The notes beneath the pieces were generated by a model. It saw only the letters and a list, made by a program, of their open reading frames with translations. It searched no databases and was not told the DNA's origin. DNA of 64,000 nucleotides from SW10 sp965657795 (GTDB lineage: Bacteria; Verrucomicrobiota; Verrucomicrobiia; Verrucomicrobiales; Akkermansiaceae). Shown one piece after another: positions 1-9,291 of this stretch (positions are counted from its first letter, which is position 1; each line of letters opens with the position of its first letter). The stretch covers positions 1 through 64,000 of the forward strand of contig CBFHQJ010000013.1 of NCBI GenBank assembly GCA_965657795.1. Reading direction: 5' to 3'. The translations under genes and the position numbers were made by a program.

Positions 1-1751
1 TCGTTGAGGGCCCAATCACCGAGGGTGGTGATCTGATCAGGAAGGGTGATCTCCGTGAGGCTCCGGCAATCGCGGAAGGCGTCATCGGGGATGGAGGTGA
101 TGCCTTCACCTAGTGAGACTGTGGTGAGATTCCAGCAGCTATGGAAGACGCCGTACCCCCAAACGGCCGGGCTGTCATCGAAAGTGAGAGATGCAATGCC
201 GCTGTTACGAAAGGCATTCTGCTCGATGCTGGTCAGGCTTTTAGGGAGAATGACTTCGGAAATGGACTGACAGTCCCGGAAAGCGGAATCGCCAATCGAA
301 GTCAGGTTGGTTGGGAAGACGAGGTTGTCGAGTGCGGTGCAGTCTTCGAAGGCCGAAGTGCCGATGCGTTCCAAAATGGAACTGAAAGTGATGGATTGAA
401 GAGAGGAGCAGCCGGAAAAGGCGGACTCCGGGATATCGGTGACTAATCCGGGGAGGTCAAAATTGATCAGACTGCGGCAGCCCCCGAAGACATTGGGTCC
501 GAGAGTGGTGACGCTTTCCGGAAGTGAGAGGGAGGTGAGAGAGGTGCAACCGATGAAGGCGCTTTCACCAAGAGAAGTGAGGTTTGAGTTGAAGACGACT
601 TGTTCAAGCCCGGAACATGCATAAAAAGCGCGGGCCGGGATTTCTGCGAGCCCGGCGCCGAGTGAGATCGAGGCGAGCTGACGGCAGTCCTCGAAGATGG
701 ATTCGCCAAGGGTGGTGACGGTATCGGGGAGTTGAATGGATTCGAGAGAGAGGCAATCATGGAAGGCGCTTTCTCCGATGGTGGTGAGACTTGAACCGAG
801 GGTGATCGTTCTGAGGGCGGAGCAGCCGAGGAAGGCTTCGGAAGAAATTGTGGTGAGCGAGTTCGGGAGGGTGAATTCATCTGACAATTGGTTAAAAGCA
901 AAAGCCCTTGGACCGATCGAGGTGACATTGGAGCCGAAGCTGATTTGGGTGAGATGGAGGTTCCCCTCAAAGGCTCCGCCCGCAATGTGCGTGATGCTTT
1001 CAGGAATGGTGAAGTCAGGGGTGAGCTTGACGATGGGGTAAGCGACCAAGGTGGTGAGGTCTTCCGAGTAAATGATTCCGTCGAGGCTTTGGTAGTGGGG
1101 ATTGCCGGGAGCGACGGTTAGTTCCGGGAGTCGTCGGGTCCCGGTAAATGCGCCGGGCTGAATCCCCGAAACCGAATTCGGAATCACGAGACTGGTGATG
1201 GTCGTTCCCCAGAAGGCCGAGCTGCCGATAGAGAGCAGGCCTGGGTTGAGGGTGATGGAGTCGATGCTCTGACAGCCGCTAAAGGCCCATTCTCCGACAG
1301 ATTTGATCGAGTTGGGGATGGGGAAAGGCTCCAGAAGTCGGCAGGATTGGAAGCAGTAAGCGGGGATTGCGGTGAGCCCGGAACCCAGGTTGACGGAGGT
1401 GAGATTAAAGCAACCGGAGAAGCAATACTCGCCGAGCGTCGTCACGGAGTTTGGGAGGGTGATCGATGTTAAGGAGCTGCACCTGTGAAAACCGAGTTCG
1501 CCGATGGATACGATTCCATTTGGGATTTGAATCTCTTCAAGTCGAAAGCATCCATCGAAGGCATTGTCGGCGATTGATGTCACCGGCAAGTCCACAATTT
1601 CAGAAGGAATGACGAGAGTGCCGCCGGCGAAGTCCTGACAATCGGTGATGACGATGCTGTCTCCGGCGATCTCATAGGTCAGATCATTAAGGGACGCCGC
1701 ATTCAGAGAATGGATCAGGAGCAGAAGCGTTGCGAGGGAAAGGAGGTTCAT
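1..1751 (-). CDS. BspA-type leucine-rich-repeat secreted protein, C-terminus beyond left edge
   Basis: The minus-strand frame is open from an ATG at 1751 to the window edge, giving 583 residues with no stop. Residues 1-19 form a signal peptide (MNLLSLATLLLLIHSLNAA). From about residue 45 the chain is about twenty repeats of roughly 23 residues with the pattern 'L..I.LP.sv..IG..AF.gC.sL', the LRR_5/BspA-like repeat (PF13306). Such proteins are surface exposed and bind proteins or matrix. One insert near residues 230-250 (pattern 'Y.SLDGIIYS..L..L..YP') is the usual BspA variant repeat. There is no clear Shine-Dalgarno before the ATG. It lies alone upstream of nothing else visible; acnA, on the same strand, reads towards it across about 95 bases. 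Family is clear; ligand is unknown and the anchoring domain is not in the window. Confidence 0.85.
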   Translation of the reverse strand, partial: MNLLSLATLLLLIHSLNAASLNDLTYEIAGDSIVITDCQDFAGGTLVIPSEIVDLPVTSIADNAFDGCFRLEEIQIPNGIVSIGELGFHRCSSLTSITLPNSVTTLGEYCFSGCFNLTSVNLGSGLTAIPAYCFQSCRLLEPFPIPNSIKSVGEWAFSGCQSIDSITLNPGLLSIGSSAFWGTTITSLVIPNSVSGIQPGAFTGTRRLPELTVAPGNPHYQSLDGIIYSEDLTTLVAYPIVKLTPDFTIPESITHIAGGAFEGNLHLTQISFGSNVTSIGPRAFAFNQLSDEFTLPNSLTTISSEAFLGCSALRTITLGSSLTTIGESAFHDCLSLESIQLPDTVTTLGESIFEDCRQLASISLGAGLAEIPARAFYACSGLEQVVFNSNLTSLGESAFIGCTSLTSLSLPESVTTLGPNVFGGCRSLINFDLPGLVTDIPESAFSGCSSLQSITFSSILERIGTSAFEDCTALDNLVFPTNLTSIGDSAFRDCQSISEVILPKSLTSIEQNAFRNSGIASLTFDDSPAVWGYGVFHSCWNLTTVSLGEGITSIPDDAFRDCRSLTEITLPDQITTLGDWALN

Positions 1752-1822
1752 GAATGGGAGGGAATGATGGCAATATGGAAAATGGGCATCCCGCCCCGCG
1801 TTTTGTTGCTTGGTTGGTGGAT

Positions 1823-1845
1823 GCAGGCCGGGACGGCCGCGCTCC
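1823..1845. repeat. REP-like hairpin, family C (GGAG variant)
   Basis: On the minus strand this reads GGAG followed by CGCGGCCGTCCCGGCC, a GC-rich imperfect palindrome directly after the acnA stop codon. It resembles the element at 30423-30447 (GTAG, then CACAGACGTCCCGGCTGTG), sharing the central CGTCCCGGC. It may act as a 3' hairpin for acnA. Family membership rests on two copies only. Confidence 0.45.
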
Positions 1846-4647
1846 TTATTGGTTCAGGATATGGTTGAGGACGTATGGAAGGATGCCGCCGCTGAGGTAG
1901 TAGTCGATTTCGGCGGGGGTATCGAGTCGGACGACAAGTGGGATCTCCAGGCCGCAGCTGGTAGTGAGGGTTGCGTCTTGGCCTGCTCTTAGTTTTCCGG
2001 CGAGGCCGGTGATGCTAAAGGTGCAGGAATGCATGTCCTTGATTTTGTTGTAGTCGGACTTGTCATTGAAGGTGAGGGGGAGGACTCCCATGCCGATGAG
2101 ATTGGACCGGTGGATGCGCTCGTAGGATTTCGTGATGACAGCTTTAATTCCAAGGAGGGCGGTGCCTTTGGCAGCCCAGTCGCGTGATGATCCCATGCCG
2201 TAGTCTTCGCCAGCGATGACGATGAGTTTACGTCCACTTTGCTGGTAGGCGATGGCAGCATCGTAAATGAAGGTGGGCTTGGCGTTGGGCGCGGCTTTGA
2301 TTTCCTGATCGGGTTCCGCAACGTGGGCGTCACCAAAATATTGGGTGTAGCCGCCCTCGATTCCAGGAGTCATAAGGTTTTTGATGCGGACATTACCGAA
2401 GGTACCACGGGTCATGATGCGGTCGTTGCCACGACGGGAGCCAAAGGAGTTGAACTTCGCTTTTTCGACTCCGTGTTCGAGGAGGTATTGCCCGGCGGGG
2501 CTGGTCGGGGTGATGGCGCCGGCGGGCGAGATGTGGTCGGTTGTGACACTGTCGCCGAAGATTCCGAGTGGTCGGGCGTCGATGATGTCCTTGCCCTCGG
2601 TGGCGGGATTGCGCCAGCCTCCGGGAAAGAAGGGCGGGTTTTGAATGTAGGTGGAATCGTCGTTCCAATCGTAGGTGTCGCCGGTGGCGGATTCAATGCC
2701 GACCCACTTTTCGCTGGCAGTGTCGAGCTCGCTGTAAAGCTTGTTGAAGACTTCGGGTTTGAGCGCGGAGTCGATGACTTTTGACAGCTCGGTGGAAGAG
2801 GGCCAGAGATCTTTGAGGTAAACATCGTTGCCATTCTTGTCCTGCCCGAGGGGATCGTTGGTGAGATCAAGGTCGACCCGTCCGGCGATGGCATAGGCGA
2901 CAACAAGAGGGGGCGACATGAGGAAGTTGGCACGAATGGAGCCGTGGATACGGGCTTCGAAGTTCCGGTTTCCGGAGAGGACGGAAGCGCAGACGAGGTC
3001 TTTTGATTTGAGGGCGGCTTCGATCTCGGGATTGAGGGGGCCGGAATTTCCGATACACGTCGTACATCCGTAGCCGACGGTTTCGAAGCCGAGTTCGTCG
3101 AGTTCCGTTTGGAGTCCGGTTGCTTCGAGGTAGTCGGTGACCACGCGGGATCCCGGTCCGAGGGAGGTCTTAACGTAAGGGGCGACGGTGAGGCCGAGTT
3201 CGTTGGCTCTTTTGGCCACGAGTCCGGCGGCGAGCATCACGGAAGGGTTGCTGGTATTGGTGCAACTGGTGATAGCGGCCATGAGGACGGAGCCATGATG
3301 AAGCTCTATTTTTTCACCGAGGGTTTCGATGGCGACGTCGTTGTCGGGGTCATCGTCGGAGTTGAGGAGTTGGGCTCCTTCGGGCGAGAAGCCGGCGGGC
3401 GTTGAGAGGTCGAGTTCGACAACATCATTACGCGCGGAGGCGTCGCGACCAAAGCCTCCGTCGGAGACTGGTGCAGAGAAGAGTTCGTTGAATTTATCAC
3501 CAAGGGCAGGGACGTCGATGCGGTCCTGGGGACGCTTGGGCCCGGAGACCGCGGGAACCACGGAGGAGAGATCGAGTGAGAGATCATCGGTGTAGTCGAT
3601 CTCGCCTTTCTGCGGGATGCCCCACATCTCCTGGGCCTTGAAGTAGTTCGTGACCGTGGCGCAAAGTTCCTCTGGCCGGCCGGTGCCACGGAGGTAGTTG
3701 ATGGTTTCGGAGTCGATGGGAAAGAAGCCCATGGTCGCTCCGTATTCGGGTGCCATATTGGCGATGGTGGCGCGATCGGGGAGGCTGAGGGCTTCCGCGC
3801 CGGGGCCGTAAAATTCGACAAATTTTCCGACGACACCGTGGGCGCGGAGCATTTCGGTGATGCGGAGAGTGAGGTCGGTGGCGGTGACGCCTTCGGTGAG
3901 TTCGCCGTGGAGGTAAACGCCTACCACCTCGGGAACGAGGATAGTGACCGGTTGACCCAGCATCCCGGCTTCTGCTTCGATTCCGCCCACGCCCCAACCC
4001 ACCACGCCGAGCCCGTTGATCATGGTGGTGTGTGAGTCGGTGCCGACGAGGGTGTCGGGGTAAAAGACATTGTCTTTGTCGAGAACGCCGGTGGCGAGGT
4101 GTTCGAGGTTGACCTGATGAACGATGCCGATCCCCGGAGGAACGACACCGAAGGTATCGAAGGCCTGTTGGCCCCATTTCAGAAATTCGTATCGCTCCTG
4201 GTTGCGGATGAACTCGATGGCGAGATTGCGGTCGAGGGCAGTTTGAGATCCGGCGAAATCGACCTGGACCGAGTGATCGACAACGAGATCGACCGGGACG
4301 AGAGGTTCGACGACTGAAGGATCGGCTCCGGCCTTGGCGGCGGCGTCCCGCATGGCGGCGAGATCGACGACGAGAGGGACGCCGGTAAAATCCTGAAGGA
4401 CGACGCGGGCCACGGTGAATGGGACCTCGTAGTCGCCGGGAGATTTGGCGTTCCAGTTGGCGAGGTTTATAATGTCGGACTCGGTGACCTTTCGTCCGTC
4501 GAGATTACGGAGGAGGGATTCAAGAACGATGCGAATGGAAATCGGGAGGCGGGAGACGTCGGCTATGCCAAGTTCGTTAAGAGCGGGGAGGGAGTGGTAG
4601 GAGGCTGTGGAGCCGGAGCCGGTGGTGAAGGTTTTGAGGGTGTCCAT
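1846..4647 (-). CDS. acnA: aconitate hydratase A
   Basis: Converts citrate to isocitrate in the TCA cycle with a [4Fe-4S] cluster; AcnA-type enzymes are monomeric and cytosolic and related to IRP1. The 933-residue length fits the family (about 890-930). Cluster ligands are visible as C462 (motif SCTNTSNP) and C528/C531 (GCTTCIGNSGPL). The N-terminal substrate loop (VVPPGIGIVHQVNLEHL, about 168-184) and the segment GTDSHTTMINGLGV (about 202-215) are also present, followed by the swivelling domain with GSSRDWAAKG near the C-terminus. The ATG at 4647 gives the usual N-terminus. A second, unrelated-architecture aconitase (acnB) lies 1.6 kb upstream on the same strand with a Fic gene between. A GC-rich hairpin follows the stop. 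Confidence 0.97.
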   Translation of the reverse strand: MDTLKTFTTGSGSTASYHSLPALNELGIADVSRLPISIRIVLESLLRNLDGRKVTESDIINLANWNAKSPGDYEVPFTVARVVLQDFTGVPLVVDLAAMRDAAAKAGADPSVVEPLVPVDLVVDHSVQVDFAGSQTALDRNLAIEFIRNQERYEFLKWGQQAFDTFGVVPPGIGIVHQVNLEHLATGVLDKDNVFYPDTLVGTDSHTTMINGLGVVGWGVGGIEAEAGMLGQPVTILVPEVVGVYLHGELTEGVTATDLTLRITEMLRAHGVVGKFVEFYGPGAEALSLPDRATIANMAPEYGATMGFFPIDSETINYLRGTGRPEELCATVTNYFKAQEMWGIPQKGEIDYTDDLSLDLSSVVPAVSGPKRPQDRIDVPALGDKFNELFSAPVSDGGFGRDASARNDVVELDLSTPAGFSPEGAQLLNSDDDPDNDVAIETLGEKIELHHGSVLMAAITSCTNTSNPSVMLAAGLVAKRANELGLTVAPYVKTSLGPGSRVVTDYLEATGLQTELDELGFETVGYGCTTCIGNSGPLNPEIEAALKSKDLVCASVLSGNRNFEARIHGSIRANFLMSPPLVVAYAIAGRVDLDLTNDPLGQDKNGNDVYLKDLWPSSTELSKVIDSALKPEVFNKLYSELDTASEKWVGIESATGDTYDWNDDSTYIQNPPFFPGGWRNPATEGKDIIDARPLGIFGDSVTTDHISPAGAITPTSPAGQYLLEHGVEKAKFNSFGSRRGNDRIMTRGTFGNVRIKNLMTPGIEGGYTQYFGDAHVAEPDQEIKAAPNAKPTFIYDAAIAYQQSGRKLIVIAGEDYGMGSSRDWAAKGTALLGIKAVITKSYERIHRSNLIGMGVLPLTFNDKSDYNKIKDMHSCTFSITGLAGKLRAGQDATLTTSCGLEIPLVVRLDTPAEIDYYLSGGILPYVLNHILNQ

Positions 4648-4696
4648 AAGTGATTGTTAGGAGAATAGCGCAAGGACACCTCGGGACAAGGGGGCG

Positions 4697-4726
4697 ATCG
4701 GGACTCCTTGTTTCCGGAGTCCCGAT
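4697..4726 (-). terminator. perfect 11-bp hairpin after the Fic gene
   Basis: ATCGGGACTCC at 4697-4707 is the exact reverse complement of GGAGTCCCGAT at 4716-4726, with an 8-base loop. It lies 8 bases past the Fic stop and before acnA. There is no U-tract on either strand, so it could be a processing or stability hairpin rather than an intrinsic terminator. Confidence 0.5.
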
Positions 4727-4733
4727 GGCCCCA

Positions 4734-6131
4734 TTACCAACCCGCCTGCCACTCTTCCAGATTGGCGGGGCGGAGTTTGAAGCGTGCGATGTTTCCGATG
4801 TGAAGGCTGCGCAACTCCTCCTCCACATTCTCGGTAAACTCGGCACGGTCTTCCGCTTGAATCATCTCAGTGGCGGTTCGGATAAAGGTGATTGCTTCTG
4901 CTTTGCTGAGCTTCTGCAAAACAACCTCGCGAACGGTTTCCTTGATGGCTTGGCGGTAGCGCAGGTGGAAGGGGTCGGGCTCACCCAACTCCTGCCGAAC
5001 CGAGCCGTATCTCGCGGCCGATTGCTCATAGGCAGAGACAAAGACATCGTGAAGGTAGTCGACACGATTCAGTTCGTAGACAGCAAGCAATGCGAGAATG
5101 TAGTCTTCCTTTGGCACTCCGATAAACGAAAGCGGGCAAAGGTTGTGTCGGACAAGCGGGATGTTGGCAGCCAAGCGGGACGTCCGTTTATTGACATCCT
5201 CAAAAGGTTGCAAATAGGGAAGGTGCACCATGATGAAGAAGGCCTGCTCGAACGGATCGTCGATGGCTTCCGTCTTTGAAAGGATTTCGTCAAAGTGTTG
5301 CTCGATCATCTGGGGAACATTGAGCGGGTGATACACCGAAGCCCCGATTCCAACCGCGATTTCGCGCAAGCTACCCACGGCATGGCGATCCTTCATCAGA
5401 TTCTCCGAGAGGAGCGCGTGAAGGTTCAAAATCGTATACCGATTGAAGCAGAGAATATCGGCATCTTCACTGAGCATCTCGATAGCCGCCTTGTGATTGA
5501 CGACCATTTGGGTCTCTTCCACCTGTTTGCCCTCGGCGATTTGGCTTTCGTTAAGCAAGCGCTCTGTTTCGAGGAGGGTATAGGTGTTTCCCTCCAGACG
5601 ACTGGAGTTCCAGGAGAGATCGATCAGAAGGCGATTAATGACCTCGCGCATGTATGTGCCGGCAGGAAGTTGGCTGGCACCGACCTGTCCAAGTCGGGCC
5701 AGTCTTTCACGGGTTGCCAGCGGGAGATAGTATGTCTGACTCGGGATGTAATCCGCTAGAAATTGAGCATCGTAGCCGACAAGTTTCCGTTCGGAGATCG
5801 GGCGTTTCAGGATTTGACGTATTTCGCGTGAACTCTCCGATAATACGACACTCCTTTCAGCTCCATAGACTGTAGCAGGTTCACCGACGACAGAACGTTT
5901 TGGCGTAAAATCGTAAGCGACCCTACGGATCCGGTAGCGTTTTGCGCGTTTCTGACCCGATGACTTGAGCTTGCCTTGCTCTTCAAGAGAGGCGAGCCTG
6001 CGCTGGAGGGTTCTTTTTTCCAAAGGTGTCGCGAGGTGCCCAGCCACCTCGCCGACTGACATCGGGGAGGATGTTTTCGTGAAAACGGCCAAGATTTCGT
6101 CAATCTCTTTTTGTCGTATTTTCTTCGGCAT
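4734..6131 (-). CDS. Fic-domain protein with N-terminal winged helix and Gln in the Fic motif
   Basis: A 465-residue protein. Residues 1-70 look like a winged-helix DNA-binding domain (helices around EVAGHLA and TLQRRLASLEEQGKL). Fic domains transfer AMP or other moieties from nucleotide cofactors to target proteins. The motif normally read as HxFx(D/E)GNGRxxR appears here as Q308-PFEDVNKRTSR319, so the catalytic His is Gln and the GNG is VNK. An inhibitory-helix motif (S/T)xxxE(G/N) is present as S176-SRL-E180-G181, placing it in the class with an N-terminal inhibitory helix. Loss of His should impair AMP transfer; a regulatory or altered activity is possible. An inverted repeat directly upstream (6141-6178) may be its own operator. 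There is no convincing Shine-Dalgarno. It is not obviously paired with an antitoxin. Confidence 0.85.
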   Translation of the reverse strand: MPKKIRQKEIDEILAVFTKTSSPMSVGEVAGHLATPLEKRTLQRRLASLEEQGKLKSSGQKRAKRYRIRRVAYDFTPKRSVVGEPATVYGAERSVVLSESSREIRQILKRPISERKLVGYDAQFLADYIPSQTYYLPLATRERLARLGQVGASQLPAGTYMREVINRLLIDLSWNSSRLEGNTYTLLETERLLNESQIAEGKQVEETQMVVNHKAAIEMLSEDADILCFNRYTILNLHALLSENLMKDRHAVGSLREIAVGIGASVYHPLNVPQMIEQHFDEILSKTEAIDDPFEQAFFIMVHLPYLQPFEDVNKRTSRLAANIPLVRHNLCPLSFIGVPKEDYILALLAVYELNRVDYLHDVFVSAYEQSAARYGSVRQELGEPDPFHLRYRQAIKETVREVVLQKLSKAEAITFIRTATEMIQAEDRAEFTENVEEELRSLHIGNIARFKLRPANLEEWQAGW

Positions 6132-6140
6132 GGCTTTATT

Positions 6141-6178
6141 TGTCGCTTTAATACGTCAAAAATCCTCTAAAAGCGACA
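6141..6178. promoter_or_regulatory. inverted repeat in the Fic gene promoter
   Basis: TGTCGCTTT (6141-6149) and AAAGCGACA (6170-6178) are exact reverse complements separated by 20 bases, two helical turns apart centre to centre within the region just 10 bases before the Fic ATG. A further TGTCG lies at about 6194. The position and the winged helix in the product suggest autoregulation, which is inference. Confidence 0.5.
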
Positions 6179-6224
6179 TTTAAATCATTTTCATGTCGTA
6201 TTTCCTGTCGGCGAGACACGTGAC

Positions 6225-6254
6225 AAAAAAGCAGCACCCGGGTGGGGCGCTGCT
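6225..6254 (-). terminator. intrinsic terminator of acnB
   Basis: In the minus direction the stem AGCAGC..CCC pairs with GGG..GCTGCT and is followed by six T residues (A-tract at 6225-6230). It lies about 40 bases after the acnB stop. Confidence 0.8.
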
Positions 6255-6296
6255 TGTGCTGAAATCTGAATGAATGAGGGTTGAAACCAGAGCTTC

Positions 6297-9068
6297 TTAA
6301 GCGCTCATCGCTTCGACGGGAGGGGCGAAGGTCGTGAGTGGGATGCCTTGGACGGCAGTCTTGTATTCGTCCATGGTTGGGGTCCTTCCCAGAATAGCGG
6401 AGAGAACAACGACGGGCGTCGAAGACAGGAGAGATTCTCCCTTCTTGCGATCCGAATCCTCCACCACGCGGCCTTGGAAAAGGCGGGTCGAGGTCGCCAT
6501 TACGGTGTCACCCTTTTCGGCTTTCTCCTGGTTGCCCATGCAAAGGTTACAGCCGGGTCGCTCGAGATACATCATGTTCTCGTATTCGGTTCGGGCGTGA
6601 TTCTTGGGGGCATCGTCGTTGAATTCGAAGCCAGAGTATTTTTGGAGCATGTCCCAGTCTCCTTCGGCCTTGAGCTCATCGATGATGTTATAAGTTGGAG
6701 CGGTGACTACGAGGGGGGCATTAAACTTCACTTCGCCTTGAGCCTCTTCGAGATTTTTGAGCATCTTCGAAACGATCTTAAAGTCGCCCTTGTGAGCCAT
6801 GCAGGAACCAACGAAGCCGAGGTCGATTGCTTTTGTTCCCTCGTAGTATGAGAGTTCTCTGATAACGTCGTGAGTGTAGCGCTTCGAGATGTCATCGTTG
6901 TTGACATCCGGATCCGCGATCATGGGCTCGTCGATGATATCGAGATCGACGACCATCTCAGCGTGATACTTGGCATTGGGATCGGGAGCGAGAGGTGGGT
7001 TCTCGCCAGAGCGAATTTCGCTAATCCGCTTATTGGCGATGTCGATGAGGCCTTGAAGGACGCCTTTTTTGTTGTCCATACCCTTATCGATCATGATCTG
7101 AATGCGGGACTTGGCGATCTCGAGCGACTCGATGAGAGTATCGGGTTGGGAAATGCAGATTGAAGCCTTGGCTTTCATCTCGGCAGTCCAATCAGTAAAG
7201 GTGAAGGCTTGGTCAGCGAGGAGAGAACCAAGGTGAACCTCGATGATTCGTCCTTGGAAGACGTTGTCTCCACCGAACTTGTCGAGCATCTGGGCTTGGG
7301 TGGCGTGGACCACGTCGCGGAAATCCATGTGCTCCTTTAGAGTTCCCTTGAAGGTGACTTTGACCGACTCGGGGATGGGCATGGAAGCTTCTCCGGTGGC
7401 GAGGGCGAGAGCGACGGTTCCGGAGTCGGCTCCGAAGGCCACGCCCTTTGACATGCGGGTGTGGGAATCACCACCGATGATGATGGACCAGTCATCCACC
7501 GTGAGGTCGTTCAGAACCTTGTGAATGACATCGGTCATCGGGTGGTATTTGTCCTCGGGATCACGCCCGGTGATGAGGCCGAAGTCGTTCATGAAGCGCA
7601 TCAGCTTGGGCGTGTTTTCCTGAGCCTTCTTGTCCCAGACCGAAGCGGTGTGGCAACCGGACTGGTAAGCGCCATCGACGATGGGTGAAATGGTGGTGGC
7701 AGCCATCGCCTCAAGTTCCTGCATCGTCATGAGGCCGGTGGTGTCTTGAGAGCCGACAATGTTTACCTCGACGCGGAGATCGGAACCTGCGTGGAGAGTG
7801 ACGCCCGGAGTGGTTCCAACAGCATTCTTGTTGAAGATCTTCTCAACGGCGGTGAGGCCCTGTCCTTCGTGTGAAATTTCCTTGGAAGGGGAGAAGACAA
7901 CAGGAGCTTCGACACCGAGAGTTTTGGCGGCAAAAGTTTGCAGCTTCTTGCCGAAGACGATGGCGTAAGATCCACCGGCCTTCATGAATTCCATTTTCTG
8001 TGGAGTGAAAGCTTTGGAGATGTCTTTGAGTTCCTTGCCGTCCTGGTAGAGTTTCTTTTTCTTCGTGTTAATCGTGAGGACGTTTCCGGTGTCCACCGAG
8101 TAGGTTTGCTCGAGGATGGACTCGCCTTCATCGTCGAGGACGGTGTTTCCCTCGGCATCCTTCTTTTTCACCCAGTTCTGGAGGTCAAGACCGATGCCGC
8201 CGGTGACATCGACGGTGGTTAGAAAGATGGGCGAAATGCCGTTCGTTCCTGCCACGATGGGGGCGAAGTTGACGAAGGGGACGTATTGGCTGGCCTGCTT
8301 GCCGGCCCAGAGAGCGGCGTTGTTGATCCCGGACATACGCGAAGATCCGACGCCCATGGTGCCTTTCTCAGCGATCAGCATGACGCTTTTGTCGGGGTGA
8401 AGTCGCTTGAGAGCTTCGATTTCCTGCTGAGCTTCAGGCGAAATGAAGCATTTCCCGTGAAGCTCACGGTCGGAACGGGAGTGGGCTTGGTTGCCGGGAG
8501 AAAGAAGGTCGGTCGAGATGTCTCCGGTGCCGGCGACGTAGGTGACGACTTGGATTTCTTCCTGGATATCGGGAAGCTTGGTGAAGAACTCGGCCTGTGC
8601 GTAGCTCTCGAGGAGGTCTTTGGCGACAGCGTTTCCGGCTTGGAAGGCCGCGGCGAGTTTTTCCATGTCGGCATCGTAAAGGAAGACCTGAGTCTTCAGA
8701 ACCTTGGCAGCTTGAGCTGCAATATTAGCATTTTCGCCAAGAGCCAGATTCAAGAGGACCTCCATCGATTGGCCGCCTTTCATGTGGGAAAGGAGTTCGA
8801 AAGCGAATTCGGGGGTGATCTCAGGGACACTTTCCTGCCCAAGAATGATTTGCTGAAGGAAATTTGCTTTTTCGACTGCAGCAGACGTCGTTCCAGGGAG
8901 AGTGTTGTAAATGAGGAAATTGAGAGATTCTTCGCGGTGCTCGTTATTAGGATCCTTGATCTGGGTGATAATCTCCGCGAGAAGGTCACCTCCGTCGATG
9001 GGCTTGGGGTGCAGGCCCTGTTCTTTACGTTCTGAGATTTCCTGAAGGTATTCTTGATAGAGGCTCAT
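6297..9068 (-). CDS. acnB: aconitate hydratase B / 2-methylisocitrate dehydratase
   Basis: AcnB interconverts citrate and isocitrate in the TCA cycle and can also process 2-methylisocitrate in the methylcitrate route. It differs from AcnA in having an N-terminal HEAT-like domain and the swivelling domain before the cluster domain. The protein is 923 residues, slightly longer than the E. coli enzyme (865). The three cluster cysteines are C756 (GSCMAHKGDF) and C840/C843 (PGCNLCMGNQ). The motif GGDSHTRMSKGVAFGADSG is present in the middle. The start is ATG at 9068 (MSLYQEYLQEI), the usual AcnB N-terminus. The transcript ends at a good intrinsic terminator. Having both AcnA and AcnB is common in Gram-negative bacteria, with AcnA often the stress-stable form. 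Confidence 0.97.
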   Translation of the reverse strand: MSLYQEYLQEISERKEQGLHPKPIDGGDLLAEIITQIKDPNNEHREESLNFLIYNTLPGTTSAAVEKANFLQQIILGQESVPEITPEFAFELLSHMKGGQSMEVLLNLALGENANIAAQAAKVLKTQVFLYDADMEKLAAAFQAGNAVAKDLLESYAQAEFFTKLPDIQEEIQVVTYVAGTGDISTDLLSPGNQAHSRSDRELHGKCFISPEAQQEIEALKRLHPDKSVMLIAEKGTMGVGSSRMSGINNAALWAGKQASQYVPFVNFAPIVAGTNGISPIFLTTVDVTGGIGLDLQNWVKKKDAEGNTVLDDEGESILEQTYSVDTGNVLTINTKKKKLYQDGKELKDISKAFTPQKMEFMKAGGSYAIVFGKKLQTFAAKTLGVEAPVVFSPSKEISHEGQGLTAVEKIFNKNAVGTTPGVTLHAGSDLRVEVNIVGSQDTTGLMTMQELEAMAATTISPIVDGAYQSGCHTASVWDKKAQENTPKLMRFMNDFGLITGRDPEDKYHPMTDVIHKVLNDLTVDDWSIIIGGDSHTRMSKGVAFGADSGTVALALATGEASMPIPESVKVTFKGTLKEHMDFRDVVHATQAQMLDKFGGDNVFQGRIIEVHLGSLLADQAFTFTDWTAEMKAKASICISQPDTLIESLEIAKSRIQIMIDKGMDNKKGVLQGLIDIANKRISEIRSGENPPLAPDPNAKYHAEMVVDLDIIDEPMIADPDVNNDDISKRYTHDVIRELSYYEGTKAIDLGFVGSCMAHKGDFKIVSKMLKNLEEAQGEVKFNAPLVVTAPTYNIIDELKAEGDWDMLQKYSGFEFNDDAPKNHARTEYENMMYLERPGCNLCMGNQEKAEKGDTVMATSTRLFQGRVVEDSDRKKGESLLSSTPVVVLSAILGRTPTMDEYKTAVQGIPLTTFAPPVEAMSA

Positions 9069-9291
9069 ATTAATAGGCGGTGGATTGGTTTCTGATGGGC
9101 GTCAAGGTGATGGCGGGTGCCTTTGACACAGCTTTCTGGTGAGATTTTAGGAGAAAAGGAAGGGAAGGTGAATCGCGAAAATTGGGAATATTCGATGAAA
9201 TCAGGTCGCCGGGTGGCGAGGTCGCCGAGATGACCCGGCATTCTCCATGGGAGGGGATGAGGTTTGACCTTTGGTTTGGGCGGGTTTTAGG

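Noticed and set aside
1..1751. Short plus-strand and shifted minus frames across the LRR region
   Set aside because: The repeat region makes chance open frames on all strands; the one continuous frame with a signal peptide and repeat pattern is the gene.
4697..4726. Hairpin taken as part of a repeat family
   Set aside because: A perfect stem, but no second copy was seen in the window and no GTAG/GGAG opener; kept as a 3' hairpin only.
8286..9035. 249-codon open frame antisense to acnB
   Set aside because: Shadow of the HEAT-like domain of AcnB.
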